The translations under genes were made by a program, and so were the position numbers. Of a DNA stretch of 31,054 nucleotides, positions 5,259 through 12,727 are shown piece by piece (position 1 is the stretch's first letter; each line of letters opens with the position of its first letter). Origin of the DNA: a virus; IMG/VR virus record IMGVR_UViG_3300031673_000320, positions 1-31,054 of that record. One strand, written 5' to 3'. Below the pieces are notes generated by a model. It was given only the letters and a program-made list of their open reading frames with translations. It was not told the DNA's origin and searched no databases.

Positions 5259-6863
5259 ATGGATGTGCAAGAACACTACGAGCGCTATCAAGACGCTTAT
5301 CAGTACAAAAAAAGATGGCTTGGCTTATATCAGGATCTGTACTTCTACGTAATTCCGAATAGGGACGCGTTTAATGTAATTGGAAATTATAATGATAAGG
5401 GAAAGCCAACAACTTCTGGAATCTGGGATAATACAGCGGTTCTTTCGTCGTACGAGCGTGCGAATGATCTTCACGCACTGCTTATGCCGAAAGACAGGGT
5501 TTGGGGAAGAGCTACGCTTGATCCTCATTTGCACGACTCTAAAGAGATTGACGCGTTACAGCCCGGGCTAGATGAGATTAATGACCGGATTATGTTTTAT
5601 CTGAACCAAAGCAATCTTGCTCGAATCATAAGCTCGTCAAATCTTGACTTGATCGGGGGAACAGCGGCGCTTTGGGTTGAATACATCAACAGCGACAATC
5701 CGTTGTCGTTTAAAGCTATACCTGCCATCGCTCTATACATAGAGCAGAGCACCGATGATTTAGTGAATACCGGATGGTATCAATCTAACATGTGTGCAAG
5801 AAAAATCATCGAGGAATTCCCAGATTACAAGGGCACCAGTCTTCAAATGTTAAAGGACAATCCCAATGAAATTCATCAAGTAATATATGGTCAAATAGGG
5901 AAAAAGGACGAGAAGAGCAAAGTAACAAAATATTATATTTACGCTGTTCTCGAGTCTGACCAGGAAAACATTTTATGGGAGATTGAACGCACGTATCCTC
6001 AACTAATCGTTTATCGGGATCGTGTCCGTCCCGGTGAAGCGGATGGGCGAGGGATTGGCCTTGATCTCCTGCCTACAATTCGCGATTTAAACAACTTGGT
6101 TCGCGACGACAGAAAAAACAAAGCTTTTAAAGCTGATCCCCCCATGTTCTACGATAACAACAAGATGTTTAACCCCTGGAGCGTTAAAAGCTGGTCAGGA
6201 GCTATGATTGCCCGTCAGCCCGGACAGCGTAATCCGATTGAAGCGTTGCAAATGCCTGTTTATCCAGAAGTTCGAGAAGATATTCGCATGTTGCAGGATG
6301 TTATTAAGAAAGGATTTCAAGTTGATCCGCTTGGCGAGATTAATAACCCCGTTAAAACAGCAACAGAGATTTCTATACGTGAGAACCGCGCACAAAGATC
6401 TAGCTCTACAGACATTGCTAGGCTGATTAATGAATTGCCCAAACAGGTTTTCCAGGTAGCGGCTGAAATATTAAAAGAAAGCCAAATGTTGACAAGGAAA
6501 AGAGACATAAACGCGTTCCCGCATGACGTCAAGTCTCTAACGTTTGAGTTTCAATCGCCGCTATACGACATACAAAACAAGTCTGACATTGAAAACTTCG
6601 TTCAGAACCTGCAATTGAAACAGCAATTTTTCGGGCAGGGTGCAGCAATGGCCACGGTTAACATATCAGTTGCTAATAATTTCTTGACAAAAAAGTTTAA
6701 TCTGCCAAGTAAATTGTTCAAGTCTGCAGAAGAAATTGAGGACATTATGAATCAATCCGGGCAGCAAGAACAACAGGCTCAACAAGCACAACAAGGATCT
6801 CCTACGCCGACAACGACAGGGTCTCAAGTTGGGTTGCCGCAGGGAACGCCCGAGCAATTTTAA
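5259..6863 (+). CDS. Portal / head-to-tail connector (T7 gp8-like)
   Basis: Forms the dodecameric ring through which DNA enters and leaves the head. At 534 aa the length matches the podovirus head-tail connector family (T7 gp8: 536). The N-terminus is helical (YKKRWLGLYQDLYFYVIPNRDAF). The core has SYERANDLHALLMPKDRVWGR and RPGEADGRGIGLDLLPTIRDLNNLVRD, characteristic of this family. The C-terminus is Gln-rich (QQEQQAQQAQQ) and probably disordered. It starts after GGGGAGG. The assignment is firm at family level. Confidence 0.93.
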   Translation: MDVQEHYERYQDAYQYKKRWLGLYQDLYFYVIPNRDAFNVIGNYNDKGKPTTSGIWDNTAVLSSYERANDLHALLMPKDRVWGRATLDPHLHDSKEIDALQPGLDEINDRIMFYLNQSNLARIISSSNLDLIGGTAALWVEYINSDNPLSFKAIPAIALYIEQSTDDLVNTGWYQSNMCARKIIEEFPDYKGTSLQMLKDNPNEIHQVIYGQIGKKDEKSKVTKYYIYAVLESDQENILWEIERTYPQLIVYRDRVRPGEADGRGIGLDLLPTIRDLNNLVRDDRKNKAFKADPPMFYDNNKMFNPWSVKSWSGAMIARQPGQRNPIEALQMPVYPEVREDIRMLQDVIKKGFQVDPLGEINNPVKTATEISIRENRAQRSSSTDIARLINELPKQVFQVAAEILKESQMLTRKRDINAFPHDVKSLTFEFQSPLYDIQNKSDIENFVQNLQLKQQFFGQGAAMATVNISVANNFLTKKFNLPSKLFKSAEEIEDIMNQSGQQEQQAQQAQQGSPTPTTTGSQVGLPQGTPEQF

Positions 6864-6879
6864 TGATGGAGGACACACC

Positions 6880-6951
6880 ATGAAAAATTATAGAATATTT
6901 TTGTCAGTTATTTTTTCAGTAGAGTTTTTTATAGATAGGAGAAGTTCATGA
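6880..6951 (+). CDS. Leader-like micro-ORF (23 aa)
   Basis: ATG 6880 follows GGAGG by 8 nt. The peptide is MKNYRIFLSVIFSVEFFIDR plus three residues, hydrophobic in the middle. Its TGA overlaps the next gene's ATG as ATGA (6948-6951), a classic coupling junction. It may be a membrane micropeptide or only a translational starter for the 89-aa gene. Confidence 0.5.
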   Translation: MKNYRIFLSVIFSVEFFIDRRSS

Positions 6952-7217
6952 GCAATCTACAAGCGCTATTAAATTTAGGCGAGATAAGTCAATTTGATGT
7001 TGCTATGTACGAACAGTACTCAACAGCTAGCGGTAGAAAACATTTAAAAAGCATGTTGTTTTTATATCACATGGAAGAAGTCCCGCCTCACGTCGGCGAG
7101 AACGTGTATTCATGGCTAGAAGGACGGCGGAGTTCGTGGAGAGACGCTCAACATTCAGTAGACAGGGTTGATACTTTATTAAGAGAAGGAGTAAATAATG
7201 ACAGAATTAGTGAATAG
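6948..7217 (+). CDS. Hypothetical protein between portal and scaffold (89 aa)
   Basis: Starts MSNLQALLNLGEISQFDVAMYEQ. The protein is helical and mixed-charge, with a Trp/Arg-rich C-terminal half (VYSWLEGRRSSWRDAQHSVDRVDTLLREG). It overlaps the scaffold gene by 20 nt. Genes at this position in T7-like podoviruses are often small head-assembly factors. The exact function is unknown. Confidence 0.65.
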   Translation: MSNLQALLNLGEISQFDVAMYEQYSTASGRKHLKSMLFLYHMEEVPPHVGENVYSWLEGRRSSWRDAQHSVDRVDTLLREGVNNDRISE

Positions 7218-7926
7218 TGATGGTACAGTCTCAGTGACAACGGATGCGACAGTATCAACTGACTCTGTTTTAACTGGCGACAGTGGGCCGCAGCTTTACG
7301 CTGGAAAGTTTAAAAGCGTCGAGGACTTGGAAAATGGATATAAGCAAAGTTTGCCTTTATACCAAAAAAATCAGGAATTAGAAGCTGAGCTTAAGAAGCG
7401 AACGACTATACCAGACGAGTATTCAGTCCCTGCAGACGTCACATTACGGGAAACTCAGCTTAGAGAGCTAAAGGCATTAGCAAAGAACGCTGGACTTAAC
7501 GAAGAACAATTCTTACATGCGGCTAGAAGCATTAATGCGAACGTTTCACAGCAGATGAGCGCATTTGAAGAGCGAAAACAAAGCGTGGGGGAAGAAAAGA
7601 TTAACCTTCTTAAGGGGTTCGTAAATAAAAACTTCAATGGATTCTCTGATGAATTCAGAGGTAATATGTTAAATCAAATTATAAGGGACGATAAAACTAT
7701 GAATGATGCACTTAATCAACGTGATAAACAATTGAATTCACAAGTTCCAGGAATGTCCGGCACCTCGCGTGCTTCGAAGGGCAGTGAGCTATATGACGCT
7801 AAAAAAGAATGTAACGATCTGGCTGCTCAAGCATTAGCTCGGCCTAACGACATGCAAATACGAGAACAGTTTATTAGCAAGAACCGTGAGGTTGGGCATT
7901 ACATTGAAGAGCTTAAAAACCGATGA
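7198..7926 (+). CDS. Scaffolding (capsid assembly) protein
   Basis: Internal scaffold that guides procapsid assembly and leaves before DNA packaging. The evidence is the motif LYAGKFKSVEDLENGYKQ near residues 34-50, typical of podovirus capsid-assembly proteins, then a long helical Glu/Lys/Gln-rich region, a length of 242 aa, and position between portal and capsid. The N-terminus is Thr/Ser/Val-rich and probably flexible. A hairpin and an antisense regulator gene lie directly downstream. Confidence 0.8.
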   Translation: MTELVNSDGTVSVTTDATVSTDSVLTGDSGPQLYAGKFKSVEDLENGYKQSLPLYQKNQELEAELKKRTTIPDEYSVPADVTLRETQLRELKALAKNAGLNEEQFLHAARSINANVSQQMSAFEERKQSVGEEKINLLKGFVNKNFNGFSDEFRGNMLNQIIRDDKTMNDALNQRDKQLNSQVPGMSGTSRASKGSELYDAKKECNDLAAQALARPNDMQIREQFISKNREVGHYIEELKNR

Positions 7927-7941
7927 AGTTTTTGCTTGATA

Positions 7942-7966
7942 GAGTGCAAACAATGGATTTGCACTC
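7942..7966. promoter_or_regulatory. Hairpin with AUGGA loop between scaffold and capsid
   Basis: Perfect 9-bp arms GAGTGCAAA (7942-7950) and TTTGCACTC (7958-7966) close a 7-nt loop CAATGGA. No T-run follows on either strand, so it is a poor terminator. The AUGGA loop is like those of the hairpins at 7-44. It overlaps the end of the antisense AlpA-type gene. Confidence 0.7.
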
Positions 7967-8141
7967 AAGACGCCCTAACGAGTTTCTCGCGAGAATTAAT
8001 CCAATAATCAACTTCCGTGTTTAGCCAGCCAATGCTGTTTGAAGATAATTTTCGTCTTTCAGGAAAGTTACCGGCTTTCTCTAATCTGTATAAAGTTGAT
8101 GATGAAACACCAATTTTTGACAACACTTCTCGTTTTCTCAT
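7965..8141 (-). CDS. AlpA-family regulator (58 aa), antisense in the late operon
   Basis: Short MerR-like HTH of the AlpA type. It begins MRKREVLSKIGVSSSTLYRL, continues EKAGNFPERRKL, then IGWLNTEVDYWINSRE, the usual order of the AlpA domain (recognition helix, then W-x-x-x-E-V-x-x-W). Family members regulate prophage or integrative-element genes, as AlpA does for the CP4-57 excision gene. It is the only minus-strand protein gene inside the virion block, with about 190 nt of AT-rich DNA upstream that could hold its promoter. No good Shine-Dalgarno is visible. It may act on the lysis-lysogeny decision or be a later insertion. Confidence 0.85.
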   Translation of the reverse strand: MRKREVLSKIGVSSSTLYRLEKAGNFPERRKLSSNSIGWLNTEVDYWINSREKLVRAS

Positions 8142-8334
8142 ATAAAACAGTTCATGAGCAAAAATAAAGCTTTTTACACGGACTTTCTTGGTGTATTATT
8201 ACCCTATCGTTCTATCAAAGCCCTGCATTTGTAGACAACCTTTTTGAGCGATCACAAGTATTGTCAGCCCGAGTAATCGATAACCTGCCAGATAGTTAAA
8301 AACTAATTTTTAATTTATGACAAGGATGTCTATT
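8142..8334. promoter_or_regulatory. Non-coding gap and leader upstream of capsid gene
   Basis: This stretch separates the antisense AlpA-type start from the capsid start. I see possible but weak -35/-10 pairs on the plus strand (TTTACA with TTATTA, 17-bp gap, near 8172-8200) and no convincing protein. A 26-codon ORF from 8154 has no ribosome-binding site. The 3' end holds the capsid Shine-Dalgarno hairpin (8319-8330). Confidence 0.4.
8319..8330 (+). promoter_or_regulatory. CsrA-consensus-like hairpin over the capsid Shine-Dalgarno
   Basis: GAC (8319-8321), hexaloop AAGGAT and GTC (8328-8330) lie 4 nt before the capsid ATG (8335). The 10-mer ACAAGGATGT equals the core of the published CsrA in-vitro selected consensus RUACARGGAUGU. 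The same 10-mer lies before the gene at 12246, and ACAAGGACGT before the genes at 5001 and 26735. Confidence 0.55.
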
Positions 8335-9216
8335 ATGGCCCCTCAAATCGATCTAGCAACCGCGAGTCAATTGTTTGACACGTTGGTTACGCTTCAATAT
8401 CAAAATAAACAACGCTTCGGACAAACCATTGATGAACGTCACGGGACTAGCGGCACTACTTTAAATGTACCGATTTCTGACCTGATCGAGATGCAACAAG
8501 GAAATTTCGCTCCCACGAATATTCCTGTCACAGCAGTTGATGAAACCAATGTGCCAGTAATAGCTAAAGATTACAGATTGAAAACTGTTGTCGGCGGCGG
8601 ACAAAAAACATTATTCAACTACGACAAAATCACAAGCCATGCCAAGCTTCACGCAGAATCTGCTGGCCGTATGGATGATTTCGTTCGTGTTGATGCAATT
8701 TTCTCTAACCCAGGTTTGGGCTCCATCGCTACGGTTCCTGTAACTGTTGGCGTAAACACAGGTATTAACCAAGGCAAAATGTCTGAGGCTCTTTCACAAT
8801 TGGAAAGCGAGGGCGTTGATACTATGGATCACGCTGTGTCCATGTGGGCACCGGCTCTATTGAAAAAATCAATGCAGAATGACGATCGTATGGTCAACAT
8901 CTTCTACACTGATACGAAGCCATTAACCAATAACAAAATCCAATCATACCTCGGTGTTGATTGTCGTTTTGTTGGTGAAAACGGTGTCAATAGAATCCCA
9001 AGCACGGGCGTTGGTCCTGCTGTGTACCTTGTTCCTATGGTTCACAAGGATGCAATCGTACAAAGCTATAACCGCGATATTTCGACCTCAATTACTTGGG
9101 TTCAACAAGAAGATCGTTGGGAACTGTTAACCATATTTACGACCGGTGCTGAAATTGTTCAGTTGAAAGGTATCGTATTAATGACTGCGAACAATCCGTT
9201 TGCAGCTAACTCATAA
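8335..9216 (+). CDS. Major capsid protein
   Basis: Shell subunit, 293 aa. I start at ATG 8335 (MAPQIDLATASQLFDTL) because AAGGAT lies 7 nt upstream. The in-frame ATGs at 8317 and 8326 lie in or before that site. The motifs GTTLNVPISDLIEM, DRMVNIFYTDTKPL and CRFVGENGVNRIP, the position after the scaffold and the size all fit podovirus capsid proteins with the HK97 fold. The Shine-Dalgarno hairpin suggests translational control of the most abundant virion protein. Confidence 0.88.
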   Translation: MAPQIDLATASQLFDTLVTLQYQNKQRFGQTIDERHGTSGTTLNVPISDLIEMQQGNFAPTNIPVTAVDETNVPVIAKDYRLKTVVGGGQKTLFNYDKITSHAKLHAESAGRMDDFVRVDAIFSNPGLGSIATVPVTVGVNTGINQGKMSEALSQLESEGVDTMDHAVSMWAPALLKKSMQNDDRMVNIFYTDTKPLTNNKIQSYLGVDCRFVGENGVNRIPSTGVGPAVYLVPMVHKDAIVQSYNRDISTSITWVQQEDRWELLTIFTTGAEIVQLKGIVLMTANNPFAANS

Positions 9217-9233
9217 TTTAAGGGGTATTAAAA

Positions 9234-9521
9234 ATGGCTAGCAAAGATTTTAAAGCTAATTTAGCCCAAGTTTCTGGCGGTAGAAGCGGGCTCGCTCCTG
9301 CTGTCTGGATGGGAACTACAATAGATAATTTAGCTACAATTACGGCCTCAGGGTATGTGAGTGATTTAGTAGAAGAGGGACTGTTAAAAGGCGGAGATTG
9401 GTTGTTCATCAGCCACTCTGCTACCAGCGGCTTCCCTGTGTCGCCACCGTCCGGAATATTTGTTGTAGGCCAGATTTTGGCTGTTTTCAGCTTAATTTTA
9501 AAAGTTGATAACGCCCCGTAA
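9234..9521 (+). CDS. Small virion protein after capsid (95 aa)
   Basis: Begins MASKDFKANLAQVSGGRSG. The middle is hydrophobic and beta-like (WLFISHSATSGF, then GIFVVGQILAVFSLILKVDNAP). Small proteins with this composition between capsid and tail-tube genes may be head decoration or completion proteins, but I recognise no family. A GC-rich terminator-like hairpin follows. Confidence 0.6.
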   Translation: MASKDFKANLAQVSGGRSGLAPAVWMGTTIDNLATITASGYVSDLVEEGLLKGGDWLFISHSATSGFPVSPPSGIFVVGQILAVFSLILKVDNAP

Positions 9522-9530
9522 TAAAATAAT

Positions 9531-9561
9531 AAAGGGTGGGGCTGATTTGCCCCTCCCCTTT
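9531..9561 (+). terminator. GC-rich hairpin after the small head protein
   Basis: Arms AAAGGG-T-GGGGC (9531-9542) and GCCCC-T-CCCCTTT (9549-9561) surround a 6-nt loop TGATTT. One mismatch and one bulge break the stem. It ends in TTTG, not a long T-run, so it may attenuate more than terminate. It would separate head from tail genes and lower downstream expression. Confidence 0.65.
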
Positions 9562-9581
9562 GTTAATCCAAGGAAGGACTT

Positions 9582-10163
9582 ATGGCGTTACCAATATCTC
9601 GCTTAGATATAGTAAATCAAGCGTTAACAGAACTAGGCCGCTTACCTGTGACCAATATCAACAACTCAGAGGATGCAACACTACTCGATGCTAAACTTAA
9701 CTTATTGCTTCCAGTGCTCTTGCAAGAAACTGTCTGGAACTTTGCAATTCTATTCAGGAAAGATAGCACGCCGCTTACCACGCCCCTTACGCCTGATTTC
9801 ACCTATAGTTACCAGCTTCCCGCTGACTATGGGAGAATGTTTCAGTTTGGCAATATCAATAATAATTTTAGTCAACCTTACCTCATATCAAACAACATTA
9901 TATCAACGAATGAGAAGCCAATCTCATATTATTACGTCATCAATGATGTAAATGTTGAGTCTGTATCCACGATGTTTTTCCGTGCTATCTCGTTATTTAT
10001 TGCGAGTGATGCCGCTCTTGTTTTAACTGAAAATGAAAAGCTTACTCAGTATCTTCGTCAAAAATATGAGGAAGAGAAAGGAAAGGCTGTCAACTTAAAC
10101 GACATGGAACGCTACATAACAACACGGCCTCATAATGACTACGACCGTAGAATATTTGTTTAA
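9582..10163 (+). CDS. Tail tubular protein A (T7 gp11-like adaptor)
   Basis: Ring protein joining portal to nozzle. At 193 aa it matches T7 gp11 (196). The N-terminus (ISRLDIVNQALTELGRLPVTNINNSEDATLLDAKLNLLLPVLLQE) has the family pattern, followed by TVWNFAILFRKD and SYQLPADYGRMFQF. Position directly before the nozzle gene agrees. The Shine-Dalgarno AAGGAA is loop-presented (TCC 9567-9569 with GGA 9576-9578). Confidence 0.92.
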   Translation: MALPISRLDIVNQALTELGRLPVTNINNSEDATLLDAKLNLLLPVLLQETVWNFAILFRKDSTPLTTPLTPDFTYSYQLPADYGRMFQFGNINNNFSQPYLISNNIISTNEKPISYYYVINDVNVESVSTMFFRAISLFIASDAALVLTENEKLTQYLRQKYEEEKGKAVNLNDMERYITTRPHNDYDRRIFV

Positions 10164-10174
10164 AGAGGCGTGGC

Positions 10175-12190
10175 ATGGCTACTGAAACCATTCGACAAAC
10201 AATGTTCACCATGGGTCAGGTTGACCCGGTAAACTATAAGCGAACAGATTTTAGGGATTACCTTAAGGCGGCACAAAGCCTTTTAAACATTGAAGTTGGC
10301 ACTACGGGCCTAGCTAAAAAGCGAAAGGGCTCTAAGTTTCTGCTTGATGTATCGACGTATGCTCAACTAAACTCACATATATACGAATTCACTGACAAGA
10401 ATGGTGCTTATTACCTTATCTTGTCGTCTGATTTAGATCTGCATGTTTTTGACATTGTTGGCGGCGTGCTAACTTTTCGTCAAACAGTGGCGACGCCCTA
10501 CACTGGTATAGCTCTTGACTCGCTAGATTACACAGAAGACAACGACTCGTTAATATTTTCACACCCAGAATTCATCCCGTCCAGGTTGTTTGTTAGCAAC
10601 TACGGCGGATTTGGCCCTGTGTTTGACTTTAAACCGCTGGACATATTTCCGTTTCCTGCATTTGATTTCAGCACGGTAAAGTACAAAGAACTAACGGTAG
10701 CGCTTGCGGGCGACAACATTACGAACACGCTAACTGTCACAGCGGCCAGTGACCCAGGGTTTACTACGGACTGGCAAGGCGGACAGATCATAGGCGGTGG
10801 CGATACAGTAGAAGACCCTATCGGCTACGGAATCATTAGCAACGTAGTGCCATGGAACGGCGCTGTTGTTGTTTTCACTATAGACGTAAGGACTCCATTC
10901 AGAATACCAGGGTCAACAAAAGGATCTGAGTACTCTATCAGGCAGCCATCCTGGAGCGACACGCTGGGTTACCCGGCTAAAGTAGCGTTTTACCAGAATA
11001 GGCTTTGGTTCGCGAACACTACGGAGCTTCCGAACACTATATTTGCTTCTCAGATCAATCAGCCAATCAACTTCAACGTTGGGGTGGGCAATGATACTGA
11101 CGCGATTATATATACGCTAGGGCAGAGCCAAACAGGCGGAATCACGTGGATAAACCCTGGTAAGCAGCTTGAAATATATACACAAAATTTTGAGTTTGTT
11201 GCGCCCCAGGACGTTAATACTGCTCTGACGCCAGGGACATTTAGCATTAGGCAACAGAGTGCGTACGGTGCATCAACAAGCTTCAAGCCAATAAACTACA
11301 TTAACGACTCATACTTCGTGACGAAAACCGGGAAGGCTTTAATTAACTATCGCTTTGACGGCATAGGGCAGACCTACACGTCTACCAACGTATCTGCGGC
11401 TGCGAGTAGCTTAATAAAAAATCCGTTCAATAGGGCGCTTCTACGGGGCACTGACAACTCTCAAGATAACTTCGTTTATCTTTTAAACGACGACGACAGC
11501 GTTACAACATTCCAGTTTGCTATGCAGCAAGGGCTTGCGGCTCTAACACCCACAGAATTTGAGAAGGACGAGAATGGAGTGCCAACAATCGATGTCGTTG
11601 ACATATTTACCATCAACAATGAGGTCTATTTCTTAAAGTGCTATTCTCTGACAGGCGTACTTGCTATTGAGAAGTTTGTGGAAGACTTCAAGATCGACAG
11701 CTACATTGAAAGTACTATGGCTACTACGGGTCTAGTTACCGGGCTAGATCAATTTAACGGTTATGTTGTTGAAATATTTTTCGAAAACCAGGATTACGGG
11801 CAATACGAGGTTGTTGATGGAGAGGTTACGGTAGTTAACCCGGATGAAGATAGCGGCGTAGTGCAAGTTGGATTCTTGTACCCAATTGAGATAATTACGA
11901 TGTTTTTATTCATGGGGCCAAATAAATCTAACTGGACTAAGCACATCACTGAGATAAACGTAGATTATTTTGAGAGCTTAAACTTTTTCATCAACGATAA
12001 GCTGGTTCCATACCAGCAATTTGAGTTTATACAAGATGGTGAACCCCTCACGCCTCAAACAGATACTGCGACAATTTACCCTACCAGGGGCTGGAATCGG
12101 TTTTCTACGATCAAAATCACACAGAATTCTCCCTTTGACTGTCAAATACTGGGAATTTCATACGAAATAAACTCTGATATTGTGTCATAG
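10175..12190 (+). CDS. Tail tubular protein B (T7 gp12-like nozzle)
   Basis: Nozzle protein at the distal end of the short tail, which with tubular protein A forms the DNA channel and the fibre attachment site. The N-terminus (FTMGQVDPVNYKRTDFRDYLKAAQSLLNIEVGTTGLAKKRKGSKFL) is typical of the family. A beta-rich middle includes YPAKVAFYQNRLWFANT. At 671 aa it is somewhat shorter than T7 gp12 (794). It lies 11 nt after tubular protein A. Confidence 0.92.
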   Translation: MATETIRQTMFTMGQVDPVNYKRTDFRDYLKAAQSLLNIEVGTTGLAKKRKGSKFLLDVSTYAQLNSHIYEFTDKNGAYYLILSSDLDLHVFDIVGGVLTFRQTVATPYTGIALDSLDYTEDNDSLIFSHPEFIPSRLFVSNYGGFGPVFDFKPLDIFPFPAFDFSTVKYKELTVALAGDNITNTLTVTAASDPGFTTDWQGGQIIGGGDTVEDPIGYGIISNVVPWNGAVVVFTIDVRTPFRIPGSTKGSEYSIRQPSWSDTLGYPAKVAFYQNRLWFANTTELPNTIFASQINQPINFNVGVGNDTDAIIYTLGQSQTGGITWINPGKQLEIYTQNFEFVAPQDVNTALTPGTFSIRQQSAYGASTSFKPINYINDSYFVTKTGKALINYRFDGIGQTYTSTNVSAAASSLIKNPFNRALLRGTDNSQDNFVYLLNDDDSVTTFQFAMQQGLAALTPTEFEKDENGVPTIDVVDIFTINNEVYFLKCYSLTGVLAIEKFVEDFKIDSYIESTMATTGLVTGLDQFNGYVVEIFFENQDYGQYEVVDGEVTVVNPDEDSGVVQVGFLYPIEIITMFLFMGPNKSNWTKHITEINVDYFESLNFFINDKLVPYQQFEFIQDGEPLTPQTDTATIYPTRGWNRFSTIKITQNSPFDCQILGISYEINSDIVS

Positions 12191-12245
12191 CCCCCAATAG
12201 CTTATTATTATCAAACAAAAATCATTTTAGACAAGGATGTTAAAA

Positions 12246-12722
12246 ATGGGAACTTTTGCTATTGCAGCCGCTGCAATAAGTGCAACCTCGACTGTATTAA
12301 AAATGGAATCTCAATTTGCCGCTGCTGAAAGCCAGCAAAAAGCTATTGAAATGCAGCAGAAACAAAGAGAGCTTCAACTATCTCAAGAACGACTTAACGT
12401 ATATTCTGCAGTCGGAAAAACAATCAGTCACCAAGAAGCTCAAGCGAGCGTCAAGGGTGTGGCTATGTCATCACCAAGTCTTAACGCTATCCAGCGTCAA
12501 ACTATGAACATTGGCTCAGAGAAGTTTCAAAATATTGAGACTGAAAAAGAAATGAGCGAGTACAACGCTAAGACTGAACAAGAAAACGTACAGAACACTC
12601 TATGGGCTCAAATGTTCGGGAACGTAGGCGGATCAGCAATGTCATTTGCACAGCTAAAAGGAGTTTCTGAGTCATTGCCCGAGAAGGGCGCAGCTAAAGC
12701 AGATAGCACTAAAAAGGGATAA
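12246..12722 (+). CDS. Internal virion protein, gp14-like (158 aa)
   Basis: Ejection protein carried in the head core and released into the cell envelope at infection. Start is ATG 12246 (MGTFAIAAAAISATS). The ATG at 12237 overlaps the Shine-Dalgarno. A short Ala-rich hydrophobic N-terminus is followed by a Gln/Glu helix (AAESQQKAIEMQQKQRELQ), as in T7 gp14 (196 aa), and the position just after the nozzle gene matches. The Shine-Dalgarno is in hexaloop AAGGAT flanked by GAC and GTT (12230-12241). Confidence 0.8.
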   Translation: MGTFAIAAAAISATSTVLKMESQFAAAESQQKAIEMQQKQRELQLSQERLNVYSAVGKTISHQEAQASVKGVAMSSPSLNAIQRQTMNIGSEKFQNIETEKEMSEYNAKTEQENVQNTLWAQMFGNVGGSAMSFAQLKGVSESLPEKGAAKADSTKKG

Positions 12723-12727
12723 AGGTT

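Noticed and set aside
8154-8234. 26-codon ORF upstream of capsid
   Set aside because: No Shine-Dalgarno, it overlaps the probable regulator promoter region, and the composition is uninformative.
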